Source of the DNA: Pelargonium tetragonum
Taxonomy: Eukaryota; Streptophyta; Magnoliopsida; Geraniales; Geraniaceae
Reading direction: 5' to 3'
DNA length: 64,000 nt
Assembly (NCBI GenBank): GCA_036897445.1
Contig: JAYMTL010000047.1
Coordinates: 58,071 to 122,070 of the forward strand
Shown piece after piece: positions 39,186-50,901 of this stretch. The notes below the pieces were generated by a model. That model did no database searches. It had not been told where the DNA came from and saw only the letters and a program-made list of their open reading frames with translations. The stretch's first letter is position 1, and every line of letters starts with the position of its first letter. The position numbers were made by a program, and so were the translations under genes.

Positions 39186-42040
39186 TATTCTGCTACGAAT
39201 GAAAAGTTTATCTATTAATATTAAGTTAAGTCCGAGGGCTTCTAAACTTTGCCTGTTACATATCGCTTAAGGAATTCCCGTTTTATCCGTATTAACTTCT
39301 GCCTCATTCATATTTATATTTAAGAGAAACTAATTAATTATAGGTATCAAAAGAGGGAGTGGTCTATATACTATAGGACCTTGGTAAAGAAGGGTTTTTT
39401 AGGTTTCAAATAAGTATTAAAAACTCGGGGCAAATGCCTGCAAATATTCCTAAGCAACTTTGGCTCTTATTGGATATCCATCCTCCATAGAGAGTGCCAA
39501 GTGCGAGTCTATCTAACCGGATTTCTATGCCACTCAGCAATCTTTTAGTAGCGTTAGTCAGTAAGTTAGGCCCTTTAAGTGTTGCTTTTACCAGGGGATT
39601 TCACAATACACAATAAGAGTTTTTTTCCTTTTTGCCGGCTTTAAAGTAAAGGTAAACTTAAGGAATTAAAGTACATAGATTATAATCCAAAAGCTTTTAC
39701 AGCAGATGGGTGCTGGGGTCTCATAAAGGAAATTCTTAGGGGATTCCTTTTTGATAGAGTTGATACCTAGTTTCAAAAAGTGTATCCATTTAGAAGTTTC
39801 TCTATATTCGGAGTGGTAAGTTCCTAGATCCTAGAGGAGAAAGAAGCTAAAAGCAGATGAAATTCTCGCTGGAAAGAAATTTCTTATATACTTATATACA
39901 GTGTTGCGGAAAAGGAACTCTAATTCCGACTTGAAACCCTTGGCTTTTCTTTCTTGATTTACCCAATGTAAACTTTCATGAAACTTAGTCCACTAATAGA
40001 AAACTTCTTGTTAGGGCTAGAGAACCCGGGTGCTTCAAAATTCTAAAAAAGAAGACTTGTGTTAAGAGGGACTTGTTAGATGGAACAGAAGTTCATTTCT
40101 TTTTTTGTTATTGCAGGGATATTAGGGGATTCCTCACTGCACATTTACCACTTCTCTTAGACTTCAAGGTCATATTTATTAAAATAGAGTTTCCGACCTT
40201 CCCGGAATTTAATTGGAAATGAAATTCCTCTTTTACTATTTCTAGATTCATTTTTAGAGATTATTTAACAACTGGAAAAGTTTAGGAACACCCTTTAATC
40301 TCCCAAATAAACTAAAGAGAGTGGAACTCCGCGACTAAGATTCCCTTAGAACTCCTATCCCTTTACTTCATTTCATTTACTTACTGGAAAACTCCCTCAC
40401 TTTATTTAGAATTAGTAAGACTGTTTCTAGTAGGTAAATCAGCTGTCTTTTAATTACTAGTAAGATAGCTCCTGATAATACGTGAGTGAGGATTCCTTTT
40501 GCTTTACTAGTTTTCAAAAAGATAATAACAAGGATTGCGCTAGTAGCCAACCAAAAGGTTGGTTCAGGTATATACCGAGGATATCTCATAATTATATTGA
40601 AACTCCTCCTGTGCCCAAAGCTTAGCTTGGAGACTTCTCGGGTAATATCTCATTTCATTAAAGGTAAAAGGAAAACGGGTACTATAATATTGAATATCTA
40701 TAAAGGGACACCTCGTGTCCTAAATCTTTTACGTAGTATATGTATATAGTGCTTTATTTAATCAAAAGGATCCGGGACACTTATCATCTTATCATAAGGG
40801 CTCGACTACAAATTTTGAGTTCCTACAATTTTCTGTATTAAATAGATGTTTACTAATAAAGTTCCCTGAACAGGGTATAAAGTCTTAACTAAACCCTTCT
40901 TTTTGCCGACATACTCGGTTAATCTAAATTTTATGCCCGTGGAAGCTGATAAAAGGAGGCCCAGAGATTCCACATAGTATTAACAAATGGAAGTTAAAAT
41001 ACGAGGGGATTCTTAGACCTCCCCGAGTTTATTAAGGTAGGGAGCCTCTGTCATCAGTCCTAAACGACTCCTTACTTTTTCTTGAAGATGAAAGCCGGAA
41101 AGAATTGAGTAGAGCAGTAGGCTCTGGTAATAATTACAAGTGCTAAACAAAGAATTGTAAGGTAGATCTTGGCTAGCTAATGCACTTACTTAGGGGTTAC
41201 TTAAAGTTAGTGGAGATCCCGAGACCAAGAAAACTAAGAAAGTTAAATAAACAGAAACTCTTGTCTTTGTGTGTGTGTAACACATTCTTAAGTCAAAAAA
41301 TTCAGATACGATACATAGTAAGGGGCCCCTCACCTCAGCCTGGTGGAGAAAAGCAAATTCTTTCTTGAAGTAGTAGCTTTTACACCTTCGTATTCCCTAC
41401 GCTTTCACATAATATTTAGAATTTCTTACACAAGAGAGTTGTCCCTTATGGGTATAGGCTTTAAAAAGAGTTGAACGAGGAACCCCTTTGTGGAAGGGGG
41501 AATTACTACTTTGAATTTAAGGTCTTTCTATAAGAGGGTCGGTGTCATAGATCCCAAGCATGTTGAAGAGTAAAGGCAGCTTCCATATAACGTTAAGGGT
41601 CCTTGTATAAGGAAAACCCGGTCTTACTTTGGTTCAACAAAAGAAAATTCAATAGCAAGTCCTTTTCAGATAATCTTTATGTATCCGTTATTTTTCATCC
41701 ATATTAGGAAGATTGCCTTATCTAAGCTCTTTCCTTTCTACTTTTTGGAAATTAGAGTGCTTTCTTGTTTAGTACTATCCTCGTATAAAAGGAATAAAAA
41801 TCTAAGGTTATAAAATATCTAATTTAAAAGTTTCATACAAAAAAAGTTTACTAAGATAACTAGTGTTTTTTAGTGTACGTAAATTGCCTTCTAGTGGGTT
41901 TTGGTCTTGTTATAGTAAATGTAGTTAAGGGATTTTAAAAAGAAGTCGATAGATATCTTTCTCAGCCTTAGTAAGAAAGTCTCCTTTTAGAGTCTTAATT
42001 ATAGTAAGGTAGTTGAACCCTTTCCCATTTTATTAGTAGC
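39186..42040. other. Non-coding hairpin-rich spacer
   Basis: No supportable gene. A 70-codon minus-strand frame and an 87-codon plus-strand frame overlap at 40377-40749 and give no recognisable protein. A stem CCAACC with loop AAAA closes at 40547-40562. Confidence 0.6.
40547..40562. repeat. Hairpin CCAACC-AAAA-GGTTGG
   Basis: A perfect 6-bp stem with a four-A loop. It is the same architecture as 8533-8548 (6-bp stem, TTTT loop) but with a different arm sequence. Confidence 0.6.
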
Positions 42041-42700
42041 AGTGGTTAATATCTTAGGTTATCTGTCTATTTTAGATACAATAAGTTTTAGTAGGGGCAA
42101 CAAGGGCTTCGCACCTTAAAAATCTAGGAGGAGGACTTCATAAGACTAATAAGAGACAGTTACAAGGATACCGAGGAAGTTTATAGGTATCAAGATACAG
42201 ATTCTAGAATAGGAGGGGTCTAGTTGTAAAGCAAGCAGTAGATGTTGATTATAAGGTATGGCTGTACATTCATTAAACTAATACTACGCATTACCTCGCT
42301 TCGTCAGGAAGGATAACTATTACCATTCACTCCAAGGCCCTCCTTGTTAATAACTACAATAAGCAAGAGGGTTATACCTTATCTTACTAATACTAATGCA
42401 ATCTATTATACTCTCATGAATAACTAATAAATGGAATACAATAAATATTTAATAGAGTAAGACTATAAGAACTATAAATATATTACTATATACTACCCTA
42501 TAGGATAAGGAATACAATAACATTAGTAAGCTATGACAGGCACAATAGGCTACAAGAAGAAGAGTACAGGTTTAGCTCGGATAGGTATAGCTCATAAGAA
42601 AGTGAATAATATATCTCTCTAAGCAAGCTTACCTCTTTTAATGATAAGAACAAAGGCAATGAGGTAATGCGTAGTATTAGTTTAATCCTGTTTCTTCTCT
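42041..42700 (-). repeat. Repeat island A, minus-strand member of the SSU-like family
   Basis: This purine-rich, hairpin-poor stretch is collinear with island B. Two exact 18-mers are shared: 42250-42267 with 60641-60658, and 42497-42514 with 60921-60938. The distances between them are 229 and 262 bases. Read on the minus strand, 42312 down to 42247 gives CCTGACGAAGCGAGGTAATG and then CAGCCATACCTTATAA. This aligns with ACCGACCGAAG..GGAGG..GGTTAATG and CCTTATAACC of the plus-strand copies. Further upstream on the minus strand, GGTAATAGTTA and TTCCTTATCC match D and B. The universal SSU bases are partly lost, so it is a decayed copy. It also holds a perfect 26-bp inverted repeat, described separately. 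Confidence 0.5.
42272..42686. repeat. 26-bp perfect inverted repeat flanking 363 bp
   Basis: 42272-42297 is the exact reverse complement of 42661-42686. The arms contain ACTAATACTACGCATTACC. One arm overlaps the SSU-like block of island A. The other corresponds to the ACATTACCT motif of islands C and D. Pairing stops sharply at both ends. A perfect 26-bp match among otherwise diverged repeats implies recent copying or gene conversion. The enclosed DNA has no transposase-like frame. Confidence 0.85.
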
Positions 42701-43176
42701 TAAATTCTGGCCGTTTCGAACCCTTGACTTTTCTGTAAGAAAGCCCTTGAGTTCCTTTGCAGTGGAACCTTTTGAACCCTTCAGCAGCTAAACTATTCCT
42801 AGCTATAGACGTAAGAATTTCTACTATTTCTGTCTAAGTTCTTTCATTCTGTCAAGGGAACCCCTTGTTAGGTATCGAGGCGCAAAGTACTATCTATCAG
42901 ATCCATATCTTTTGTACAAAACTGAGGGAACTCTAGAAGATACACGTTTTCTAAGAATCTAGGGCTAACCCAGTTCACTTAATATGTACACTACGGGACT
43001 TTTGGGTTTTATCGAAGAGAAAGACCAATTACAAATTCTCTTTATTTTATACGGGATTCTCTAAGAGTTTTTGAGGAGGTTTGGTAACAATTAAAAACTT
43101 TGTAGACTTACTTTATCCCTAAGAATTTTCTTTTCTAGACTAGACTTGCTCTCTATAAATTCTACTAATAAGAATT
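42701..43176. other. Short spacer between islands
   Basis: No gene seen. The family hairpins reappear here, for example near 42865 (GGGAACCCC) and 43053. Nothing aligns to the neighbouring repeats. Confidence 0.5.
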
Positions 43177-43221
43177 CCTACTTGAATTATTAGAACCTCT
43201 CAACCAGCAGCTGTACTTTAG
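43177..43221. repeat. ~45-bp dispersed repeat, copy 2
   Basis: This is the partner of 29297-29342, with about 40 of 46 positions matching. The preceding bases (CTAGAC..TCTCTATAA) also show faint similarity, suggesting that the true unit is longer. On the minus strand the core reads TACAGCTGCTGGTTG, a weak echo of the SSU rRNA 530 loop. Confidence 0.65.
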
Positions 43222-44300
43222 ACTTACTTATATAGATTCTCGTGTAAGTAAAGCCTACCTTCTGCATCTCTACACCTTACATACCTATCCCAATATCCTT
43301 CCTCGTATTCTTATTAAGTTTTAAGTTAAAAAAGTGAAAATAAAGGACTCTTGTTTCCTTTTACTAAAAAAAGATACAATACAAAAGCCTTTAAAAAAAG
43401 GGGGTGCCTTGTGATCCTGAGGAAATGCCTTTATAATTATAAAAAGTCCCCCATTAAGCCCTCCTCTAAACCGGAAGAGAAGCTAGGACTTCTTACTCAA
43501 TTTGGTAATTTCCTCCTACTTTTACGCACAATAAAGAAAGAACCCTTAGAAACCCCATCCATTTTATTTCAATTCAGAATGCCTCTTCTGGATTAGTTGA
43601 GACTGTAAGATCTTTCTCCTTATACCTTGATTAAGAAAATCCCTTTGATAGCAATAGGAAATTTCTTAATTCTTTATTAAGCCCTATTTTTTAAGTAGAC
43701 CTGTGACTAGAAAAACTAAGAGAAAGACTGATAGACTTAACCATTACAGCTTGACTTTTACTGTAAAGTGCCTTGTACTAAAAAGAAGCACTCTATTATA
43801 GTAGAGACTTTTACGGAAATGCTAAGAAAAAAAAGGAATCCTGAGAAGGTTTAGTACTTTTGGACGTAGAGTAGGGTTCTTTTTCAATTTGTCTTTTTGG
43901 GAGGCATTATATACTTTATACTTTTTATTGAAGTCGGTACAGATTCTATAACTAAATCGGACTTTTTTTTCTATTTCTATATCCACTTTTACAAAAAGAG
44001 AGGATACCAGCCAGACTCTAAGGCCCTCCCCCATTTCCCTATAGTACATACGCTACAATCTACAAGAACTAAAACAGCTAAGCCAAAGAAGTCAAGGGAT
44101 AAAGAACCCGGGTCTTTGAAAGCAGCTAAGTCGGTTAGGTCAAAGAAGTAGTTGCTGGTGCTCTATCTATTGTGTTATCAAGACTAAACTCTTGCTGTTA
44201 CTACGAAATTCCTCCGCTAATGCTTCAGTCGGTAAGATAGACTCTTATTCGTATAAGGGAACTGCCTTATTTATTGATAAGCTCATAGCACAATCTAACT
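43222..44300. other. Spacer with two overlapping short frames, non-coding
   Basis: Frames of 81 codons (43351-43596, plus), 75 codons (43822-44049, minus) and 84 codons (43897-44151, plus) lie here. The last two overlap on opposite strands. The predicted peptides are rich in K, F and I and have no recognisable domain, as expected of chance frames in AT-rich DNA. From about 44150 the hairpins thin out toward the next island. Confidence 0.5.
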
Positions 44301-44500
44301 CCTATAAGGTATAAGACAATAACTAACAAATAAAAGACTATCTATATAATATAAGTGGGCTACCCCGTAATAACTCTTTCTAATGTTAATATATAAATAG
44401 AAAAAACCATGTATACCGTATACCTCGCTAGTCTACAACTCATTAGCTACAAACAATACAATAAGACACTCGCTAATACACTAGCCTATAGGATAGTTTT
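44301..44500 (-). repeat. Repeat island I, minus-strand member of the family
   Basis: On the minus strand, GACTAGCGAGGTATACGG (44431 down to 44414) matches GACGAAGCGAGGTAATGCG of island A. Further along, TATACCTTATAGG near 44313-44302 matches the CCTTATAACC block. The two blocks are about 128 bases apart, against 55-65 in A and B, so an insertion separates them. GCCTATAGGATA at 44484-44495 matches the 18-mer shared by A and B. This is the most eroded minus-strand copy. Confidence 0.4.
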
Positions 44501-45463
44501 TAACTTTAAAAAATCTCGTTCTGTTACAACTAAAAATAGAGCTCCCCACAAAGAGAATCCAAAAAGTTTTTTGTATATCTAATTTCATTAAACCCCCACC
44601 CAAGGGCATAAATTATAGCCCGATTCACAGGTCCCATTTTAGGTATTTACGAAGGCGGATTGCTAGTAAACGACTTTTGCAAAACAAAAACTGAAGTCTC
44701 GGTAAAAAGTACATAAAAATTTTTAATTTGCTGGGGGTGTTAAAATATAATAAGATATTTCATTAATGACTACGGATGCGGGCTTTGATGTCTTATGTCT
44801 ACAGAGGCTTTTTATATGTATACTTTCGAACAGGCTTAGTTTAAAAACTAGAATACGGAGTCTCTCTATTCTTTAGAGGCAGAATCTTAAGGCTCTTAAG
44901 GGAGACCTTTTTCCTTCTTTTTATTCTCTTCTTCTCAATACAGGGGTATCCCAAGGTTTCATTACTATAGTCCTGAAAATTCTTGTACAAACGGCTAATA
45001 GTATTTTTACGCATTAACACCTATCTAATTTTTTTTTGTTTGCTTTGAATGAAAGGGCCAAAAAAATTAGATATAAATCCTTAAGTCTCTCATTAAAATT
45101 TTTTATTACAGGCCGCAGAGCGAGGAGCTTTTTATTTTAGTGGGTCCCGAGGAATTAGAATCCCTTTTTACAATTGTGTGGTTGGAGATATTGTTACATA
45201 AAGTAAATCTTTAAAATAGATTTGGACTCTATTATTATTATTAGCGTAGCGGGGAGTAAACCTAGTCATAAAGCATAACAACCTCACTCAAGAATCAAGA
45301 AAGGGCCTTTAATTAAACCCTCTTAGAAGCCTCTAATAAATAGCTATATTTCTTAGTCTTTTTTTTTTGTATTTCCATAAAGATTAGATTCTTATCTGAT
45401 AAGAAAAAGGCCCCCTTTATACTTTACCGAGGATAGCTTTAGATCTTTGACTCCTCCTAAGGG

Positions 45464-45512
45464 TATCTTTATTTTCAGGAATTGGAAATCCTAGAAGAAT
45501 GCAATAACAACC
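45464..45512 (+). repeat. ~35-bp dispersed repeat, copy 2
   Basis: The partner of 29812-29848. It shares ATCTTTA, GGAATTGGAAA, CC, GAAGAA and GCAA, with a 6-base insertion before GGAATTGG. Confidence 0.55.
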
Positions 45513-46315
45513 TATCGGTTCCCTTCTTGAATGCCCTTACAGAAGAGTCTTCTTCCTAGCTGTTCTTACTTAATAACTAAAAGTAGAAGGGAGTTTCATT
45601 CCCGACTGGGCTATACGTGGTAAAAGAACTTCCCTGTTTCACTTTAAGCCTTTCCAGTCCCCTCTTTTTAGACTCGTTCTTTGCCCTATAGTTCCTTGTG
45701 ACGACTTACTCCTCTAAATGTCTTTTAGGAAGAATACGGGTAATACATGAGTTACAAGTCCTATCAAATACACTAAGAGACGCATAACTTTGCTTAGAAG
45801 CTATGGCAGGGAAAGCCGCTAGCTATTGTAAATAAAAGAGTTCGAATCCCTTTTGTTGAAGCTTTTCCAACTAACTTGTTAGAACTTCTCAGTTAGACTT
45901 TCTTGTTTAGCATACTTAGAAAACTTGTGTTTGTATTACTTCCTAAAAAGCAGTCTAAGATCCCAAACTAACTAAAATATTGAATCCATAACTAAAAAAG
46001 GGTTTCTACTAGAGTCACTACATATAACTTACCTGCAAAAAAACTATTCAAAAGAATGATTATCGCTTTAACTAACAAACTTCTGGAAATCCCAGTGGTT
46101 TTTTTACTTATAAAAATTGACTGCTACTTATACTAACTAAGCCAATCCCAGCCTCCCTTAAGGGCTCCCTTTTAGGAAGGATTTGAAAGTGTGGAGACAG
46201 TAAATGAAGTTTTCCGTAAGAAAGTCCTTTTTGTAAGAAATTAAAGAGCTAAATTGGCACGGGTTTCTAGTTTTTTTTACCGGGAATAATGTCAAATCGA
46301 GCCATTCAGTCAGAT

Positions 46316-46334
46316 AGGTAATGCAATTAAGAAA
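46316..46334 (-). repeat. TTTCTTAATTGCATTACCT motif, minus strand
   Basis: Read on the minus strand it matches 31812-31830 with one substitution. It is an isolated fragment of the island sequence. Confidence 0.5.
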
Positions 46335-49300
46335 TTTTTTGTTTTGAAGTTTGTATGACTTCGGAATAAGCAGAAGCTGAAGAATCTAAAATAAACTGGG
46401 TTCCTGCTTTTGTTATAGGTAATAAGGATTTGCCGTGATAGGGAACCCTTTTTAAGGTCCAGATAAGAATCTAATTTTAATAGACCCAGGTCTCAAACTA
46501 ATAGGCTTAGGGGTTATTTAACCCCGGTCCAAATAAAGGGAAAACTGAAAATTTACGCTGTCCTTATAGACTAAAGTTTCCTTGATTTTCTTATTTTTAA
46601 AAAGAGTTACAAAAAAGCATGCATTAGATCCCTCCATCTAACAAAAAAAAGGAGATATAAACCGGACTTGTCATAGGAAATGAAAGGGAGTAGTCTTTAT
46701 CAAGAATCAGACCCGAGCTTGTACGGATGCAAAAAGCAGACTCCTGATTTATAACAAAATAATTGAGGCGAAGAGTATAAAGAAATTTAAATAGGGTTTT
46801 TCTTTTATCAGAAAAGAATTTTCTATTTTAGAGGTTTCTTTTGGCAGGAATTCTCAAAAAAGAAAGACTTTTTATTTCTGTAAACTATGAAAATTCATTC
46901 AGGGTGCCCTTGAATTTCATAGATACAGTACTTTTATGGGGTCTATTCAAATGCATAACTCTGCATCTAGAAGACTTTTTTATAGGTCTATACTTTGTCG
47001 ACTAATTGGTCCTGGTTTTTGTAGTGTAGTAAAGTAAAAACGTAATTGAGGGTCGTGTCAGAAAAAAGATCTAGCAGACTCTCATGAAAAAAAGTATAAA
47101 GCAGTGCTTTTCCGGCAGTTAAAAAGGACAAAAGGCTTTTTCGAAGGAATTCCAGGACTAACTTCTCATACTAAAGACTAAACAGAATTAGGAACCCCAG
47201 ATAGAGATAGAACTCGAAAATTTTTACTGACACTTAAAAGAAAACATACCTAAATCCTGGGCTTCAACCGGCAGCCTTAAAAAAGCAGGAACCCCTCATC
47301 TCAACCGAGTCGATTTAAACTTTTGACATTTACATAGGTTGACATTCTACTTTGGTGTTTTTTTGGAGACTGAACACCCTAGGCTTAACTTCTTAGCTAA
47401 ATATGTAGACAAAATTAGGGAGATAAGCTATTTCCTTATTGAATTGATAAACAGCTTGCTTGCTGCATCCTTTCATTTTAATACGTAGAAAGTTTTGCCC
47501 TTGTAGACTTTTTGTGATTGTTTAGTATCTTACTAGGGGTACATAAAGAAACAGAGTATATAGGACTTTCCCTTAGGAACGAGTAAACTTGAGATTCCTA
47601 ATTTATGTTTGGGGGTCCCTTGATCGGAAATAAAAGTAGACTCAGTTTCCTTATCTTTTTGCTGAATTAAACTTATAACAATTATATAAAGTTTCTACTA
47701 TTACGTTCACAAAGCAAAAGGCGTGCCTCATTTTTAATACCACTAGTAGCAGAGGTTTATACCCATACGTAGCAGTAGAAAGGCTAACTTAGTTAGCTCC
47801 AGGTGCTGAGTTTTAAGCTTACCTACATAAAGACTTTAACCTGTCTGTGAGAGGTAACGTTTAGGTTTAGAATGAAATTTTTTGGTTAACCGTAGAAAAT
47901 AACCAATGTTTTTTCGCTTATTCTTATACTGTATACTTTTAATTTAGTAGAGGATCCTTTTTGGCCAAATAACTTAAATATAAAAACTGTACATTATGAA
48001 TCTAGCGTCGTGGGCTAACGCTTGACTTAATGTACAAAAAGCTCTAGTAGGGTAACTCTGGCGCCTCAAAAACTAACCGGATATGAAAAGTCTAGTCGCA
48101 CTCTTTTTAGAAATTGCTTTTTTATGCTAAGCGGGTGCCAGTAGAGTGTTGAGATTCTTGTATTGACCGGCATTAAGGCAGGGAAAGCTAAACAAGAAAA
48201 AGTCAATCTAATCCGTATAAACCTGAATTGACGGATGTAAGCATTATTACAGAAAAGCACCAATTATGGCATAAAATAACCTAATTCTTCAGTACAAAAA
48301 AAATGTGCCACTTATAATAACTTATTATATAAATATCTACAAGAACCTCCTAATAATTAAGACTCTAAATTCAGCATGAAAAATCTTTAATAAGCAAGGA
48401 GTGCCGTGATCTACTTTTATAGCTGACAAACAAAAGTTCCCCTATTTCCTTACATGAGATCCAAGCCTCTTGCTACAGTTCCTAAATTAGTACTAAAAAG
48501 AGGAATTCGTGACTCAGGGAAAGACCGCCTAAGCTCAATCCTCAGTTTATTCTTTATTAATTAGGGAGTAATTTACATCATTGGAAGCTCCTTTTTACTT
48601 ATAAGCATGTTTTTGAAGTTATAATACTACGGGTTTTAGATTCATTTTAGTTTAGTATAATTCTTCCGCTATAGAAGATTCTAACGTCCTTTTTTCAGGT
48701 GGGAGACTTTTTATTTTAACGAAATCTGAATTCATAAATCTTTTCATCTAATAATTTTTGAATAGCGTCCTCATAGTTAGTATGTAGCTGAAGGTAACTC
48801 AGATTAGAGGTCTGAGACAAGGGTTCCCTTATCGAAAGCGAGTAACCCGGGATAACAGAGGGATCTAAGGTTTCCCTTTTGCCCTATTTTTTTTACTTTT
48901 TATACTGAACTGAGTCTTTCCCTTTTTTATAAATTAAAAAAACCTAGATCCTTGTAAGCCTTTGACAACTTTAACTTACTGGAAGGAACGCCGCCTTCTA
49001 ACTAGACGAGACCTACTATAGTGTAATCAGCACCCCTAAAAAAAGGATATCAGTCCTCGGACTTTTGTCTGAATATAATAGAATTCTTCTACTTTTCTTG
49101 TGTAATATCGCCTAAAATCATTCTATAGAATAAAAGAAAGCTGTAAAGAAAATAGGTTTGAAATCAAAGTATCCCTTAGCATGTACGCATAAATCTGGAT
49201 ACCCTCCCCAAAAAAGTAAGTAAGACTATCTAGTTCTAGTTAAAGGCAGTTTCACTTCGTAACTTCGTTATTATAAGAAAAAAAAAGAAATAAAAGAAGT

Positions 49301-50091
49301 TCTAAGTTTCTTTTAGGAGCGGTTAATAGCTGTCTCTTTTAATATGACCTTCACAGCTTAGTTGAGAAGTGAGTATACCCTTTATTTATTTGAAAATTTT
49401 TTTTTGTAATAGATCTAACTAGAGAAATTCCCTTACGGATAATTCAATTGAAGTCTTACCTAACTAAACTAAGCAAAAGTGCTTTTCAATCCTGCTTAGT
49501 TTATAAGACATCGGGGAATTCCGCTTTACAAGGGCCCCTTTGAGTTTTTAAGTTATACTTTTGGCAGAGTTTCTTGTGTAATACAAAGAATATCTAAAAG
49601 TAAAAGACAATAGAGACTTTGGGTTCCTACTTAGAGTTTCTATCTAACTATCGCGGAAGTCCCTGGAGTTGTGTTAGAGCTTTCATTTTTGTGTTGAGGA
49701 GCTTTTTTACACTCATAACAAGGGAGCTGCCCTTAAAAAAGGCTTTACTAGGAGTTTACTTTAACCCTTTCTTTATTAAGGGCTCTTTTGTGTACTCGGA
49801 TAAAATGAAGTATATCAAATTAGAATTCTTCCTATCCCTTTCATTTACTAGGGGCTCTAACATAAAGAGTCCCTAGCAAGTTCCTTTCTTAAACGGTTTT
49901 TGATTTGACACTTAACCCTAATACTATATTAAAAAGATGTTATAATACTTTAGTCTTACAGGGAGGAATCCCCAGTAGTTTTATCGCCTGAAATTTGTAA
50001 CTATCTCCCCTAGCGAAAGCGGGTCCAGCTATTTTTTATTAGCTAGTAAGTAATAAAAAACAAAGGAAGTCTGCTTAATGCAACTCTGAAT

Positions 50092-50103
50092 AAGGATTCC
50101 CTT
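50092..50103. repeat. AAGGATTCCCTT hairpin, second identical copy
   Basis: Identical to 23815-23826 and 60681-60692. It is followed by GATAAGG, unlike the others, so only the hairpin itself is conserved. Confidence 0.65.
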
Positions 50104-50887
50104 GATAAGGAGTAACCCTTATATCTTAACTCTACTAAAATATAAAACCGAAATTAGTACCCACCTAACCCCTCAGAAAAGAGAAGTCTCTAAAACTAAA
50201 AACCTGGCATAAGGAAGTGCGGGTCTGAAAAATAGAAGATATTGTAATCACAAAAGAAAAGCCTTTAGGACTTTAGAAGGGGCACTTGATAAAAAAGTGC
50301 CCGCCTACTTACGAAACTCTGGATCTACCTTACAGAATCCTACCCCCTCCTGTTTAGGAAGATAAAATTCGTAAGGAGGGGTCCTGTTTGTCTTAAAAAA
50401 ATTAATAAGCTGTAAAGAATCTTGCAATGCAAATAGAAACTTACTCAGTTTTCTCTTTCTAATAGATGTCGTTAAAGTCAACTTTTAATAGCCTTTTCAA
50501 TGAGGATACTTTTGATAATATCCCCTAATAAATACTAAACTAAGCACTTTGTACCGTTTTTAATTCATATCTGTCTAATAGTATTTCCACTCTTATAAAA
50601 TGACTTAATATTCTTATCCGCTTATATGAAAACTTCTGAACTAATGAGTTGGCCTTCTATAATTACCTTTTTCGGGATTGTGGAAGTACTCTTGTTGTAC
50701 ATTTCTTAAACCCAGTGTATGCCTAATAACTAGGAAAACCCTTGCTTTTTGTGTAAAATATTCTGTATAAGTATATAAGGATCGCCTAAAGAGTCGGGTT
50801 GAATTATGAATTATATGAAACTCGAGATACCTCTGTAATTCAATTTCAAAATTGTAACTCATTAGGGAATTCCGAAGAATTGAAAGG

Positions 50888-50901
50888 GGTACCCGGGTAC
50901 C
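50888..50901. repeat. 14-bp perfect palindrome GGTACCCGGGTACC
   Basis: This is two GGTACC-type half palindromes joined through CCCGGG. It looks like a compound of two hairpin units and is among the most GC-rich 14-mers in the window. Confidence 0.75.

Noticed and set aside
42250-42300. Plus-strand TATAAGGTATGGCTGTAC, and the copy at 60641, resembles the LSU rRNA peptidyl-transferase segment AAGGGTATGGCTGTTC.
   Set aside because: The A-loop stem (GGC..GCC) does not form and the following GAGCTGGGTTTA is absent. The same bases on the minus strand fit the CCTTATAACC block of the SSU-like family, which explains both copies better.
44195-44240. TACGAAATTCCT and GTCGGTAAG resemble the LSU rRNA GCGAAATTCCTTGTCGGGTAAG.
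   Set aside because: An extra 14 bases separate the two parts and no flanking LSU sequence matches. GAAATTCC strings are common here because of the hairpin family.
48845-48868. CCGGGATAACAGAGGGATC resembles the LSU rRNA GGGGATAACAGGCTGATC.
   Set aside because: The match is short, the loop bases GGCTG are missing, and the next 60 bases show no LSU similarity.
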